From: Verrucomicrobiaceae bacterium
GTDB lineage: Bacteria; Verrucomicrobiota; Verrucomicrobiia; Verrucomicrobiales; Akkermansiaceae
Assembly: GCA_029977225.1 (NCBI GenBank)
Contig: JAPOLH010000006.1
Location: 1 to 37,301, forward strand
Direction of reading: 5' to 3'
Length of the DNA: 37,301 nt
A program made the translations under genes and the position numbers. The notes beneath the pieces were generated by a model, which was given only the letters and a program-made list of their open reading frames with translations, did no database searches and was not told the origin of the DNA. Shown piece by piece: positions 30,719 to 37,301 of the stretch. Each line of letters starts with the position of its first letter. Position 1 is the stretch's first letter.

Positions 30719-31521
30719 AGCCAACTTCCGAACATCAAGCCGGCGAAGCGTGCGTGACCTGTCCATCGCGTCAGGGTCGCTTGCAAAAGCTTGGCCTGCG
30801 CGTGGATGACAGCGATTTTGTCATCGCGCTTGCGGGCAATCCCAACACCGGCAAGACCACGGTTTTTAATGCGCTTACCGGCTTGCGAATGCACACGGGA
30901 AACTGGCCGGGCAAGACCGTGGGTCGCGCGGAAGGTGGATTTTCCTACGAAGGGAAAAAATACCGAATGATCGATCTGCCGGGAACTTATTCGTTGTTGT
31001 CCGCCTCACCGGATGAAGAAGTCGCGAGATCGTTTTTGTTGTTTGGTAGGCCGGATGTGACGGTGATCGTTGTCGATGCCTCATGCATGGAGCGAAACCT
31101 CAACCTCGTACTGCAGGTCTTGCAGATCACGCGGCGTGCGGTGCTTTGTCTCAATCTTATGGATGAAGCTCGGGCGCATGGGTTGGAGATCGATACGCGG
31201 AATCTGGCGCGCGATCTCGGTGTGCCGGTGGTGCCGTGTGCCGCGCGGTCGGGCGAGGGGATTGCGGATTTGCTCAAGGAGATTTCGTTGATGGCAGCGC
31301 GTGCGGATGATCCATCGCCGCGCAAGTTACCGCTTGATGTGCGTGGACTCTCGCAGGCCTTGGACAAGGTCGAGGCCGACCTGCTCGAGGTGTTTCCGGG
31401 TTTGCCGCAGCCGCGTTGGGTGGCTTTGCGATTATTGGAAGGTGACCGCGAAATAATTGACGCGGTGCAATCGGGAGAGATTGGAAATCTGGTGGAGGAA
31501 AGGACGATGCCGCAGGTTTGA
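30715..31521 (+). CDS. feoB: FeoB GTPase part (split FeoB, N-terminal gene)
   Basis: A 268-residue soluble protein equal to the G-domain and the first part of the helical spacer of FeoB, which drives ferrous iron uptake. G-motifs are intact: G1 GNPNTGKT (41-48), the switch region Gly-Asn-Trp-Pro-Gly-Lys-Thr-Val (62-69), G3 DLPGTYSL (87-94), G4 Asn-Leu-Met-Asp (147-150) and G5 Cys-Ala-Ala-Arg-Ser-Gly-Glu-Gly. An N-terminal extension carries Cys13-x2-Cys16, not found in standard FeoB. The protein ends in the helical domain (Pro-Arg-Trp-Val-Ala-Leu-Arg-Leu-Leu-Glu-Gly-Asp), after which TGA and, three codons later, TAA stop translation. Its start is coupled to the DtxR-FeoA stop (ATGA). Confidence 0.9.
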   Translation: MKPTSEHQAGEACVTCPSRQGRLQKLGLRVDDSDFVIALAGNPNTGKTTVFNALTGLRMHTGNWPGKTVGRAEGGFSYEGKKYRMIDLPGTYSLLSASPDEEVARSFLLFGRPDVTVIVVDASCMERNLNLVLQVLQITRRAVLCLNLMDEARAHGLEIDTRNLARDLGVPVVPCAARSGEGIADLLKEISLMAARADDPSPRKLPLDVRGLSQALDKVEADLLEVFPGLPQPRWVALRLLEGDREIIDAVQSGEIGNLVEERTMPQV

Positions 31522-31539
31522 GAGAGGTAAAAATTTTTC

Positions 31540-32949
31540 ATGAAGAGCAAGGACGATGTGTTGAAAGAGGCGGGGGAGTTGCGCTGGCAACTGCCGCAGG
31601 ACTTGCACGACCGGATCGCCGAGTCGATTCATGGCGAGGCCGCACGGATCGCCGAGCGCAGCGTGACGCGCAGTGGCGGTGACCGGCGATTGGCGTGGCA
31701 GCAGGCGCTGGATCGTTTGCTGACGCATCCACTCACCGCTTTTCCGATCATGATCGCCGTGTTGGGTGCGATTCTTTGGCTGACGATTGTCGGTGCGAAT
31801 GTTCCATCGGCGATGTTGGGATCCTTGCTGGTCGACAAAGGCCATGGCTGGCTATCGGAGTTGTTTATTTCGGTGGGCGCGCCGTGGTGGTTGAAGGGCC
31901 TGCTCGTCGATGGCATGTACCTCGCCACCGCGTGGGTGATCAGCGTGATGCTGCCGCCGATGGCGATTTTCTTTCCCTGTTTCACCTTGCTGGAAGACTT
32001 CGGATATTTGCCGCGCGTCGCCTTCAATCTCGACCGCATGTTTCAGCGCGTGGGTGCGCATGGCAAACAGGCGCTGACGATGGCGATGGGCTTGGGTTGC
32101 AATGCGGCAGGAGTGGTTGCCACGCGGATCATCGATTCGCCGCGCGAGCGATTGATTGCGATTTTGACCAACAACTTTTCACTCTGCAATGGCCGTTGGC
32201 CGACGCAGATCCTGATGGCGGGTGTCTTCATCGGCACGCTTGCGCCGCGCGGTTGGGGTGGCTCCATCGCCGCGCTCTCGGTGCTGGCGGTGGCCTTGTT
32301 GGGTTTTGGTTTTGCGATGCTGAGTTCGTGGATGCTTGCCCGCACGGTGCTGCGTGGCGAGGCCTCGACCTTTAGCCTCGAACTGCCTCCTTATCGTCCG
32401 CCGGATTTCTGGAAGACCCTCTATACTTCGGTCATCGATCGGACGCTGATCGTGCTGTGGCGCGCGGTGGTGTTTGCGCTGCCGGCTGGTGCGGCGATCT
32501 GGTTGTCGGCGAATGTGTTCATCGGCGATCAAAGTCTTGCCGCATGGTTTGTGCATGGCACGGATCCCTTCGCGCGTTTGATCGGACTCACCGGAGTGAT
32601 CCTACTGGCCTACATCGTGGCGATTCCTGCCAACGAAATTGTCGTGCCCACGATTCTCATGCTCACCGTGTTGGTGACGGGGGCGGCAGGTGGTCAGGGA
32701 GCTGGAGTAATGTTTGAAACCGATCCCGGCAATGTGCGTGCGATCCTCGAAGCCGACGGATGGACCTCGCTCACTGCGATGTGCTTGATGCTCTTCAGCC
32801 TCTGTCACAACCCGTGTTCGACTACGCTTTATACGATTTACAAAGAAACGCGCAGCTGGAAATGGACGGCGGTTTCGGCATTTATGCCCTTGGTGGTGGG
32901 TTTTGTGCTTTGCGGATTGGTGGCGGCTGTGTGGAGAAGCTTGAGTTGA
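31540..32949 (+). CDS. feoB: FeoB membrane permease part (split FeoB, C-terminal gene)
   Basis: A 469-residue inner-membrane protein corresponding to the rest of the FeoB helical domain (1-60) and both Gate domains. Recognisable FeoB blocks are Leu-Leu-Glu-Asp-Phe-Gly-Tyr-Leu-Pro-Arg-Val-Ala-Phe (150-162), Gly-Leu-Gly-Cys-Asn-Ala-Ala-Gly (184-191, with the conserved Cys187) and Ser-Pro-Arg-Glu-Arg-Leu (200-205), plus a final Asn-Pro-Cys-Ser-Thr-Thr block and a Glu-Thr-x-Ser-Trp-Lys-Trp segment before the last helix. It starts 18 bp after the GTPase gene, in the same frame, with GAGAGG as a possible ribosome binding site 12 bp before the ATG. It lacks a GTPase of its own and must work with the upstream protein. 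Confidence 0.9.
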   Translation: MKSKDDVLKEAGELRWQLPQDLHDRIAESIHGEAARIAERSVTRSGGDRRLAWQQALDRLLTHPLTAFPIMIAVLGAILWLTIVGANVPSAMLGSLLVDKGHGWLSELFISVGAPWWLKGLLVDGMYLATAWVISVMLPPMAIFFPCFTLLEDFGYLPRVAFNLDRMFQRVGAHGKQALTMAMGLGCNAAGVVATRIIDSPRERLIAILTNNFSLCNGRWPTQILMAGVFIGTLAPRGWGGSIAALSVLAVALLGFGFAMLSSWMLARTVLRGEASTFSLELPPYRPPDFWKTLYTSVIDRTLIVLWRAVVFALPAGAAIWLSANVFIGDQSLAAWFVHGTDPFARLIGLTGVILLAYIVAIPANEIVVPTILMLTVLVTGAAGGQGAGVMFETDPGNVRAILEADGWTSLTAMCLMLFSLCHNPCSTTLYTIYKETRSWKWTAVSAFMPLVVGFVLCGLVAAVWRSLS

Positions 32950-33052
32950 GAATTGAAGTGGGTTCTCTGTCTCGGGAGACGCGGCCCGCGGCAATGAGTC
33001 GGCGTCGCGAGGCTGCGTCGCCCTACGGGGGTTTTAACCCATAACTCATCAC

Positions 33053-34366
33053 TCACGCTAATCTTCCTCGCGCCCAGATGTAGCGGCGGAAGAGGACTTT
33101 CACGGCGGCGGTGAAGGGGACTGCGAGGAGGGCGCCAACGAAACCGCCGAGGAGGAGGGACCAGAAGAGCATCGAGAAGATCACGGTGAGCGGGTGGAGG
33201 CCTACGGATTCGCCGACGATTTTTGGGGCGGTGACGAGGGAGTTGATTTGTTGAACGAGCACAAAAATCGCGACCACGCAGCCGACATAGGCGGCAGGAC
33301 TCATGCCGAAAGGGGCGGAGCCTTGGGCGTGGAGGTAGCCGATGATGCAGGCGGGAATGAGGCAGAGGATGCTGCCGATGTAGGGAATCACGCCGAGGAT
33401 GGCCATGAAGATGCCGATGAGAAATCCATAAGGCAGGCCGAAGAGGGTGAGTGCGGTGCCGACGAGGAAGCCATCGATTGCGGCGACGAGTACTTGGCCG
33501 CGGAAGAATGAAACGAGGTAGCCGTTGATTTCCTGAAGCGTCTCGACCAGTTCGGTTTTGAATTCGGAATTTTTGAGCGGCACATAGTCATGCCAGTGCT
33601 CGCGGATCGATGACGAATCCTTGAGGAAGAAGAACAGGTAGACCGGCACCATGATCATGCCGAGTACGAGGCCAAGAAAGCCGAGTACTTTGGTCGAGCC
33701 GGCAGAGATCCATTCGCGACCGGTTTTGAGAATCACGCCCTTGTACTCAAAGAGCATGCGGCCGGCGCGGCTTTTTGAGAGCGACTCGATGGCATTGGTC
33801 TCGCCCGTGGTTTCGGTGATCGGGTTGCCTTGGTCGTCCACTTCGGTGAGCATCCAGCCGATCGGGTTTTGCTGATGACGTTGGCGCATTTTGATCAACT
33901 CCGAAGCCAATGTGCCCGCTAGTCGTTCGTTTTGTTGTTCGTCAATGACATTGGTTTCGTCGATCGCTTGCTGCTCGGCAACAGGCTTCGAGAAAGTTTT
34001 TTTCAGGAGTCCGCGACCTTGGTTCACGGCAGGTATCAGAGCGATCACGAGCAGTGCGATGAAGGCAAGAATGGCGGCAAAAAGACCGACGACAGACCAA
34101 AGTCTGCTAAATCCGCGTGTTTGCAAAAACCGAACCACTGGATCGAGCACATAGGCAATGATGCCGGCGACGATCAATGGAATGAGCACCGGTTGGAGAA
34201 AGCCGAAGACTTTGCCGATGAGCCATACGAGGCCCACCATCAAGACACCGAGAATCATGATCGACACACCGGTCGCAGCGTTCCACAGCGTGCGTTGTTG
34301 GAATGGGGTGGGCTGGCTCATGACCTTGCTGCGGTCGGTAGAAGGAGTGGAGTTATGGATTGCCAT
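33053..34366 (-). CDS. AI-2E/PerM-family membrane transporter
   Basis: A 437-residue membrane protein of the AI-2 exporter (UPF0118/PerM) family, whose members have been linked to autoinducer-2 export or Na+/H+ antiport; the substrate here is unknown. It has about eight hydrophobic helices: a pair at 32-75 with [10 protein letters not shown], one at about 90-112, a long soluble insertion (about 115-230), and a C-terminal group with the family-typical Gly-Val-Ile-Pro-Tyr-Ile-Gly and [12 protein letters not shown] segments. The start chosen overlaps the nusB stop by 14 bp; Met at 34321 is an alternative preceded by AAGG at close spacing. Confidence 0.87.
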   Translation of the reverse strand: MAIHNSTPSTDRSKVMSQPTPFQQRTLWNAATGVSIMILGVLMVGLVWLIGKVFGFLQPVLIPLIVAGIIAYVLDPVVRFLQTRGFSRLWSVVGLFAAILAFIALLVIALIPAVNQGRGLLKKTFSKPVAEQQAIDETNVIDEQQNERLAGTLASELIKMRQRHQQNPIGWMLTEVDDQGNPITETTGETNAIESLSKSRAGRMLFEYKGVILKTGREWISAGSTKVLGFLGLVLGMIMVPVYLFFFLKDSSSIREHWHDYVPLKNSEFKTELVETLQEINGYLVSFFRGQVLVAAIDGFLVGTALTLFGLPYGFLIGIFMAILGVIPYIGSILCLIPACIIGYLHAQGSAPFGMSPAAYVGCVVAIFVLVQQINSLVTAPKIVGESVGLHPLTVIFSMLFWSLLLGGFVGALLAVPFTAAVKVLFRRYIWARGRLA

Positions 34367-35264
34367 CCGCTGTGGTAGCGGTGGAGAGTCCTGCGATCTT
34401 ATCGAGGATGCCGTTGACGAAGCGTTTGGAATCAGTGGTGCCGAAGCGTTTGGCCAGTTCGATCGCTTCGTTGATCACGACCTTGGGAGGGGTGGCCGTA
34501 TGGATAAGTTCGTGAGTGGCGAGGCGCAGGATGGCGCGATCGACCGGATCAATTCGCGCGGGTGAGTAATTCTCAATCACCTCACCGAGTTTGGTGTCGA
34601 TCATATCCTTGTCGGCAAGGATGGCATCGACCCACTTGTCGGTTGTTTCGCGAAGCTCGACGATTTCGGATTTTGATTTGCGGAGTTTGGAGAGGTCGCC
34701 TTGTTCGGGGAAATTTTCCGGTTCCTCGACCATGCGGATACGGTCGGAAATCCGCTGAAGCCGGCGAATCGATGCGGTGACCGGCTCGAGCGGGCCGCGC
34801 AGCGATGGTTGGAGTTCTGCGAGATCGATGAATTCTGCGCGTGCAGCGGCGAGGTCTCGGTCGATGCGAAACAAACGGTCGAGAGCCGGATCAAATTTCG
34901 AGGCGACCGAGGAGTCGTCATCGTCTTTGGGCAAGTGCTCAAGATTTTGAAATGCAACGCTCCAGTTTGTTTCAAGGCGAGTGATGCGTTCGAGGCATTG
35001 GCGGATTTGTTCCGTATCGAGTTTGCCAGAGAGCAGCATCGTTGCTGAGGCGCTTCTTGGTTGAAACTCCGCCAGACGTTCACCGCGTCCGCTGGCGAGG
35101 TGGTGGATGGCTCGGAAGGTGGCGATGAGCAGTTTGCGTCGTTCCGATTCTGTGACAAAGTCCCAGAACGGTTCGCGCAGGGCGATCGGGTCGGCACCAC
35201 CCTCAAGATCGGCGCAATAGAGAAACTGCACCACTGCCTCGCGAATTTGGCGGGGACTAGGCAT
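34353..35264 (-). CDS. nusB: NusB-type transcription antitermination factor with large insertion
   Basis: NusB binds boxA RNA with S10 (NusE) during rRNA antitermination. This protein has 303 residues where NusB normally has about 140. The N-terminal helix ([12 protein letters not shown], 5-16) and the C-terminal half (about 208-293: [31 protein letters not shown]) match NusB well. Between them lie roughly 160 extra residues, charged and helical. Position after ribH (8-bp overlap) is the classic ribH-nusB arrangement. Start at 35264 was chosen for its NusB-like N-terminus; the frame opens further at 35324. Confidence 0.85.
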   Translation of the reverse strand: MPSPRQIREAVVQFLYCADLEGGADPIALREPFWDFVTESERRKLLIATFRAIHHLASGRGERLAEFQPRSASATMLLSGKLDTEQIRQCLERITRLETNWSVAFQNLEHLPKDDDDSSVASKFDPALDRLFRIDRDLAAARAEFIDLAELQPSLRGPLEPVTASIRRLQRISDRIRMVEEPENFPEQGDLSKLRKSKSEIVELRETTDKWVDAILADKDMIDTKLGEVIENYSPARIDPVDRAILRLATHELIHTATPPKVVINEAIELAKRFGTTDSKRFVNGILDKIAGLSTATTADGNP

Positions 35265-35772
35265 ATCGTTGTCTTTTGCCTTCGTTGAGCTGAGGCATGG
35301 AGCGGTCGAGTTCGCGGAAGACATTGATCATCGATGCAGCGGCGCGAGCTGCTTCGCGACCACGGTTGATTTGTGATCCAATGCAGCGAGCATAGGCTTG
35401 TTTTTCGTCTTCGACGAGCAGCACCTCATGGATGATCGGGCGTTGTGAGGAAACGGCCAGCTGTTGGAGTGAATCGGTTACAGAGCGAGCGACCAGGTCG
35501 GCGTGGGCGGTTGAGCCGCGGATGATCAAGCCCAGTGCGATGATGCAGGCAGGCGGATTGCGTTCGAGTACGGCTGCGACCATTACCGGAATTTCAAATG
35601 CGCCGGGAACACGGATTAGGTCGACGCGTGCCTGTGGAATGATTTCGTTGATTTCGTTGAGGGCGTTGTCGACAAGCGCATCGGTGAACTCCTCATTGTA
35701 TTTTGATGCGACGACGCAGACACGGATCTTGGAGCCGATGATCCGGGGTTTTGGTTGCAGCGCGTTGGACAT
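35257..35772 (-). CDS. ribH: 6,7-dimethyl-8-ribityllumazine synthase
   Basis: RibH condenses ribityl-aminouracil and dihydroxybutanone phosphate to lumazine, the penultimate step of riboflavin synthesis. The 171-residue protein has the family blocks: Ala-Ser-Lys-Tyr-Asn-Glu-Glu-Phe near 23-30, [21 protein letters not shown] and Gln-Ile-Asn-Arg-Gly-Arg-Glu-Ala-Ala. The catalytic His is kept, but the following Phe-Asp of most RibH reads Ala-Asp, and the usual Gly-Val-Leu-Thr block reads Glu-Val-Leu-Leu. No other riboflavin gene is visible. Start at 35772 was preferred to 35820. First gene of the ribH-nusB-perM-like cluster. Confidence 0.92.
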   Translation of the reverse strand: MSNALQPKPRIIGSKIRVCVVASKYNEEFTDALVDNALNEINEIIPQARVDLIRVPGAFEIPVMVAAVLERNPPACIIALGLIIRGSTAHADLVARSVTDSLQQLAVSSQRPIIHEVLLVEDEKQAYARCIGSQINRGREAARAAASMINVFRELDRSMPQLNEGKRQRYA

Positions 35773-35826
35773 GGGGTGGGTATGGACGGATGGGTCCGAA
35801 AAGTCAATCGGAGGCGGCAAGGATCG

Positions 35827-37301
35827 TCAATACGCTGGTTTTCCGCGGCTAAGGCTGATCGCGGTGGCAAACTTGCGGCAGATATCGTCGAGTTGTTGGT
35901 CGGCACGAATTTGCTCGAGGGTCCATGGCAATCGGAAGCGCCAATTGTGTTTGCCATCGGTGCCTGGGTGATTGATGCGCTCATTGATGTCGAAGAGCTC
36001 GGTGATCATCAGAGAGGCGTAGCGAGAGTTTGAATCGAGCAGCGCCTTGATAAGTCTGAGGCGGATGCCTTCGGTGAATGGCGGGCATGGGCCGTGGATG
36101 GGCATTGGAATCGATGCGAATTCGGAGAGGATGCGCAACGTGTTCTGTGCGCCGTGGGATTGCCAGCCCGAGTGTTCATCGGGATGTGCGTGGTGGCGTT
36201 GGATGGCATTGAGGCATCCGCGCCAGATGCCATTGACTGGATCGTGGTCGTGTGTCGAGTAGCTGGCGAAAGAGTTTTCGGGAAAGCTGTTCCCTGGAGT
36301 TGGGTGACCAAATTCGTTGCAGTCCCAGTGGGGGATGCGGAAGCCGGCTATGCCGAGGTCATTAAGGTGGGGGCGCACATAATCCGGAACCCAACCGAGG
36401 TCTTCTGCGATGATTTCAGCGCCATTGGCGGCATCGAGAATTGCGTTTAGGCGCGCATCGCCGTCAGAGCGGTTGGCGGCCTTGTTTTCCACGGTGTCAT
36501 CTGGGCGTAGAAACCAATGAGGCATCATGCCATGGGTTTTTTCCTTCGCTTGTTCGTGGTTGAGTCCGATAAATTCGTGATTGCGTTCAGGGCGCCAGGG
36601 AAAGGCATAGATGCGATAGAACCCGAGGACATGGTCGAGGCGGAACATGCGAAAGATCTCGGTGAGTCTCGTGATCCGTTTTTTCCACCACTTGAATCCG
36701 TTCGCTTGCATGTGGTCCCAGCGATAGAGCGGAATGCCCCAGTTTTGTCCCCATTGCTGAAAAAACGGATCGCTTTGTCCCATGCCTTCCGGTGGTGATC
36801 CTCCGCACCAATCGAGGTGAAATTCTTCGCGGTTGAAGAAGACATCGCAAGAATGCCAGCTCACACCGATCGGCACATCGCCCATCAGTTTCACGCCGCG
36901 CGAGTCGGCATGGTGCCTGAGCGCGCGCCATTGCCGGAAGCACAGCCATTGGGTGAAGGCGAAAAAATTCAAGCGATAGTCGACCGCTTCGGCATCCCTT
37001 GCGCGCAGTGATTCGATAAACGCACGCGCCTTGTCTGGTGTGCTGGATGCTTCAGGCCATTTATCCCAGGTTAGTGACTCGCCGTGAATTTCCATCAAGT
37101 AGCGAAAGTGGCTGTAGTCTTCGAGCCAATCCTGTTCTGCCGTCTTGAAGCGCGTGAACTCGTCGTGCAGTTCCGCTCCGGCATCCGTGAATTCCGCCCA
37201 TGCTATTTCAAGCAGCTTGCGCTTCACTTTTCGCACTGCGGGGTAATCGACATGTGTGGCTTGGCTGGCAACGCCGAGTTGATCGCTCGCACGCGAGAAA
37301 T
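35827..37301 (-). CDS. malQ: 4-alpha-glucanotransferase (amylomaltase), N-terminus beyond window
   Basis: The frame is open to the right window edge; 490 residues are visible. MalQ transfers maltosyl or longer glucan chains between oligosaccharides (GH77). Visible motifs: Val-Asp-Tyr-Pro after Ala-Thr-His near the N-side, Gly-Asp-Val-Pro-Ile-Gly-Val, Gln-Asn-Trp-Gly, the nucleophile block Phe-Arg-Leu-Asp-His-Val-Leu-Gly-Phe, the acid/base block Ile-Ala-Glu-Asp-Leu-Gly and Ser-Thr-His-Asp-His-Asp for the third catalytic Asp. Parts such as the Trp-Trp-Lys-Lys-Arg segment resemble the DPE2-like branch of GH77. A GTG at 37236 could be mistaken for the start, but strongly MalQ-like codons continue upstream. 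The gene lies 54 bp from the divergently placed lumazine synthase start on the same strand side and ends close to it. Confidence 0.92.
   Translation of the reverse strand, partial: FSRASDQLGVASQATHVDYPAVRKVKRKLLEIAWAEFTDAGAELHDEFTRFKTAEQDWLEDYSHFRYLMEIHGESLTWDKWPEASSTPDKARAFIESLRARDAEAVDYRLNFFAFTQWLCFRQWRALRHHADSRGVKLMGDVPIGVSWHSCDVFFNREEFHLDWCGGSPPEGMGQSDPFFQQWGQNWGIPLYRWDHMQANGFKWWKKRITRLTEIFRMFRLDHVLGFYRIYAFPWRPERNHEFIGLNHEQAKEKTHGMMPHWFLRPDDTVENKAANRSDGDARLNAILDAANGAEIIAEDLGWVPDYVRPHLNDLGIAGFRIPHWDCNEFGHPTPGNSFPENSFASYSTHDHDPVNGIWRGCLNAIQRHHAHPDEHSGWQSHGAQNTLRILSEFASIPMPIHGPCPPFTEGIRLRLIKALLDSNSRYASLMITELFDINERINHPGTDGKHNWRFRLPWTLEQIRADQQLDDICRKFATAISLSRGKPAY

Noticed and set aside
31519..31540. 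Sequencing error or recent pseudogene as explanation of the split FeoB
   Set aside because: The two parts are in the same frame, separated by two different stop codons, a purine-rich possible ribosome binding site and a new ATG, and both parts are otherwise well preserved. A single base error cannot explain this.
32950..33052. Small GC-rich palindromes between the FeoB permease gene and the PerM-like gene
   Set aside because: Stems such as TCTC/GAGA and CGCGG/CCGCG are too short and lack a T-run, so no terminator is called in this convergent gap.

Overview
The window is a gene-dense piece of bacterial chromosome (35 protein-coding genes, two of them cut by the window edges) with a moderately high GC content. 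No rRNA, tRNA, insertion sequence, prophage, CRISPR array or integrase was seen. The longest stretches without a gene are about 170 bp (before trmD and before the lolD-like gene), so no stretch over 300 bp lacks a gene. The gene set suggests a Gram-negative, heterotrophic member of the Verrucomicrobiota/PVC group: a PEP-CTERM surface protein, a bactofilin, an outer-membrane-type RND/TolC efflux system, a LolD-like ATPase, dapB, and housekeeping genes with lineage-type insertions (a 303-residue NusB). The phylum is an inference from content and protein style, not from a marker gene phylogeny.

Layout. 1-5.4 kb: end of mutL, a coiled-coil zinc-ribbon protein, a RarD-type permease, a deoxycytidylate-deaminase-like enzyme, bioD, nadB, and an HU-type histone-like gene with a strong hairpin terminator. 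5.5-11.2 kb: trmD, a GNAT acetyltransferase, citramalate synthase (isoleucine precursor), a small membrane-anchored coiled-coil protein, a cation diffusion facilitator, a bactofilin, and a lone LolD-like ATPase. 11.2-16.1 kb (minus strand): a lipoprotein with an HtrA fold whose catalytic triad is lost, dapB, and an 855-residue exported repeat protein. 16.2-24.1 kb (minus strand): a heavy-metal efflux block read in the order His/Cys-rich secreted protein, TolC-family channel, HlyD-type adaptor, CzcA/CusA-type RND pump, Cys-tailed secreted protein, followed by a sigma-54-type activator whose receiver domain lacks its phosphorylatable Asp. 24.2-28.5 kb: a PEP-CTERM trypsin-like protease, an MsbA-type ABC exporter, and cysS (convergent, with a shared hairpin terminator). 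28.6-33 kb: a CwlA-like amidase, a YkgJ-type cysteine-cluster protein, and an iron uptake locus in which a DtxR-type regulator carries an extra FeoA domain and FeoB is encoded as two genes (GTPase and membrane parts). 33-37.3 kb (minus strand): ribH-nusB-perM-like gene cluster and the bulk of a 4-alpha-glucanotransferase running off the right end.

Two metal systems dominate the accessory content: an exporter with unusually metal-ligand-rich soluble parts (His-rich and Cys-rich secreted proteins, His-rich tail on the adaptor) and a ferrous iron importer with its sensor fused to the FeoA module and translationally coupled to the GTPase. The most interesting points for follow-up are the DtxR-FeoA/split FeoB locus, the inactive HtrA-like lipoprotein, the phosphorylation-independent-looking sigma-54 activator, and the large insertion in NusB. 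No wholly new defence or mobile system was recognised.
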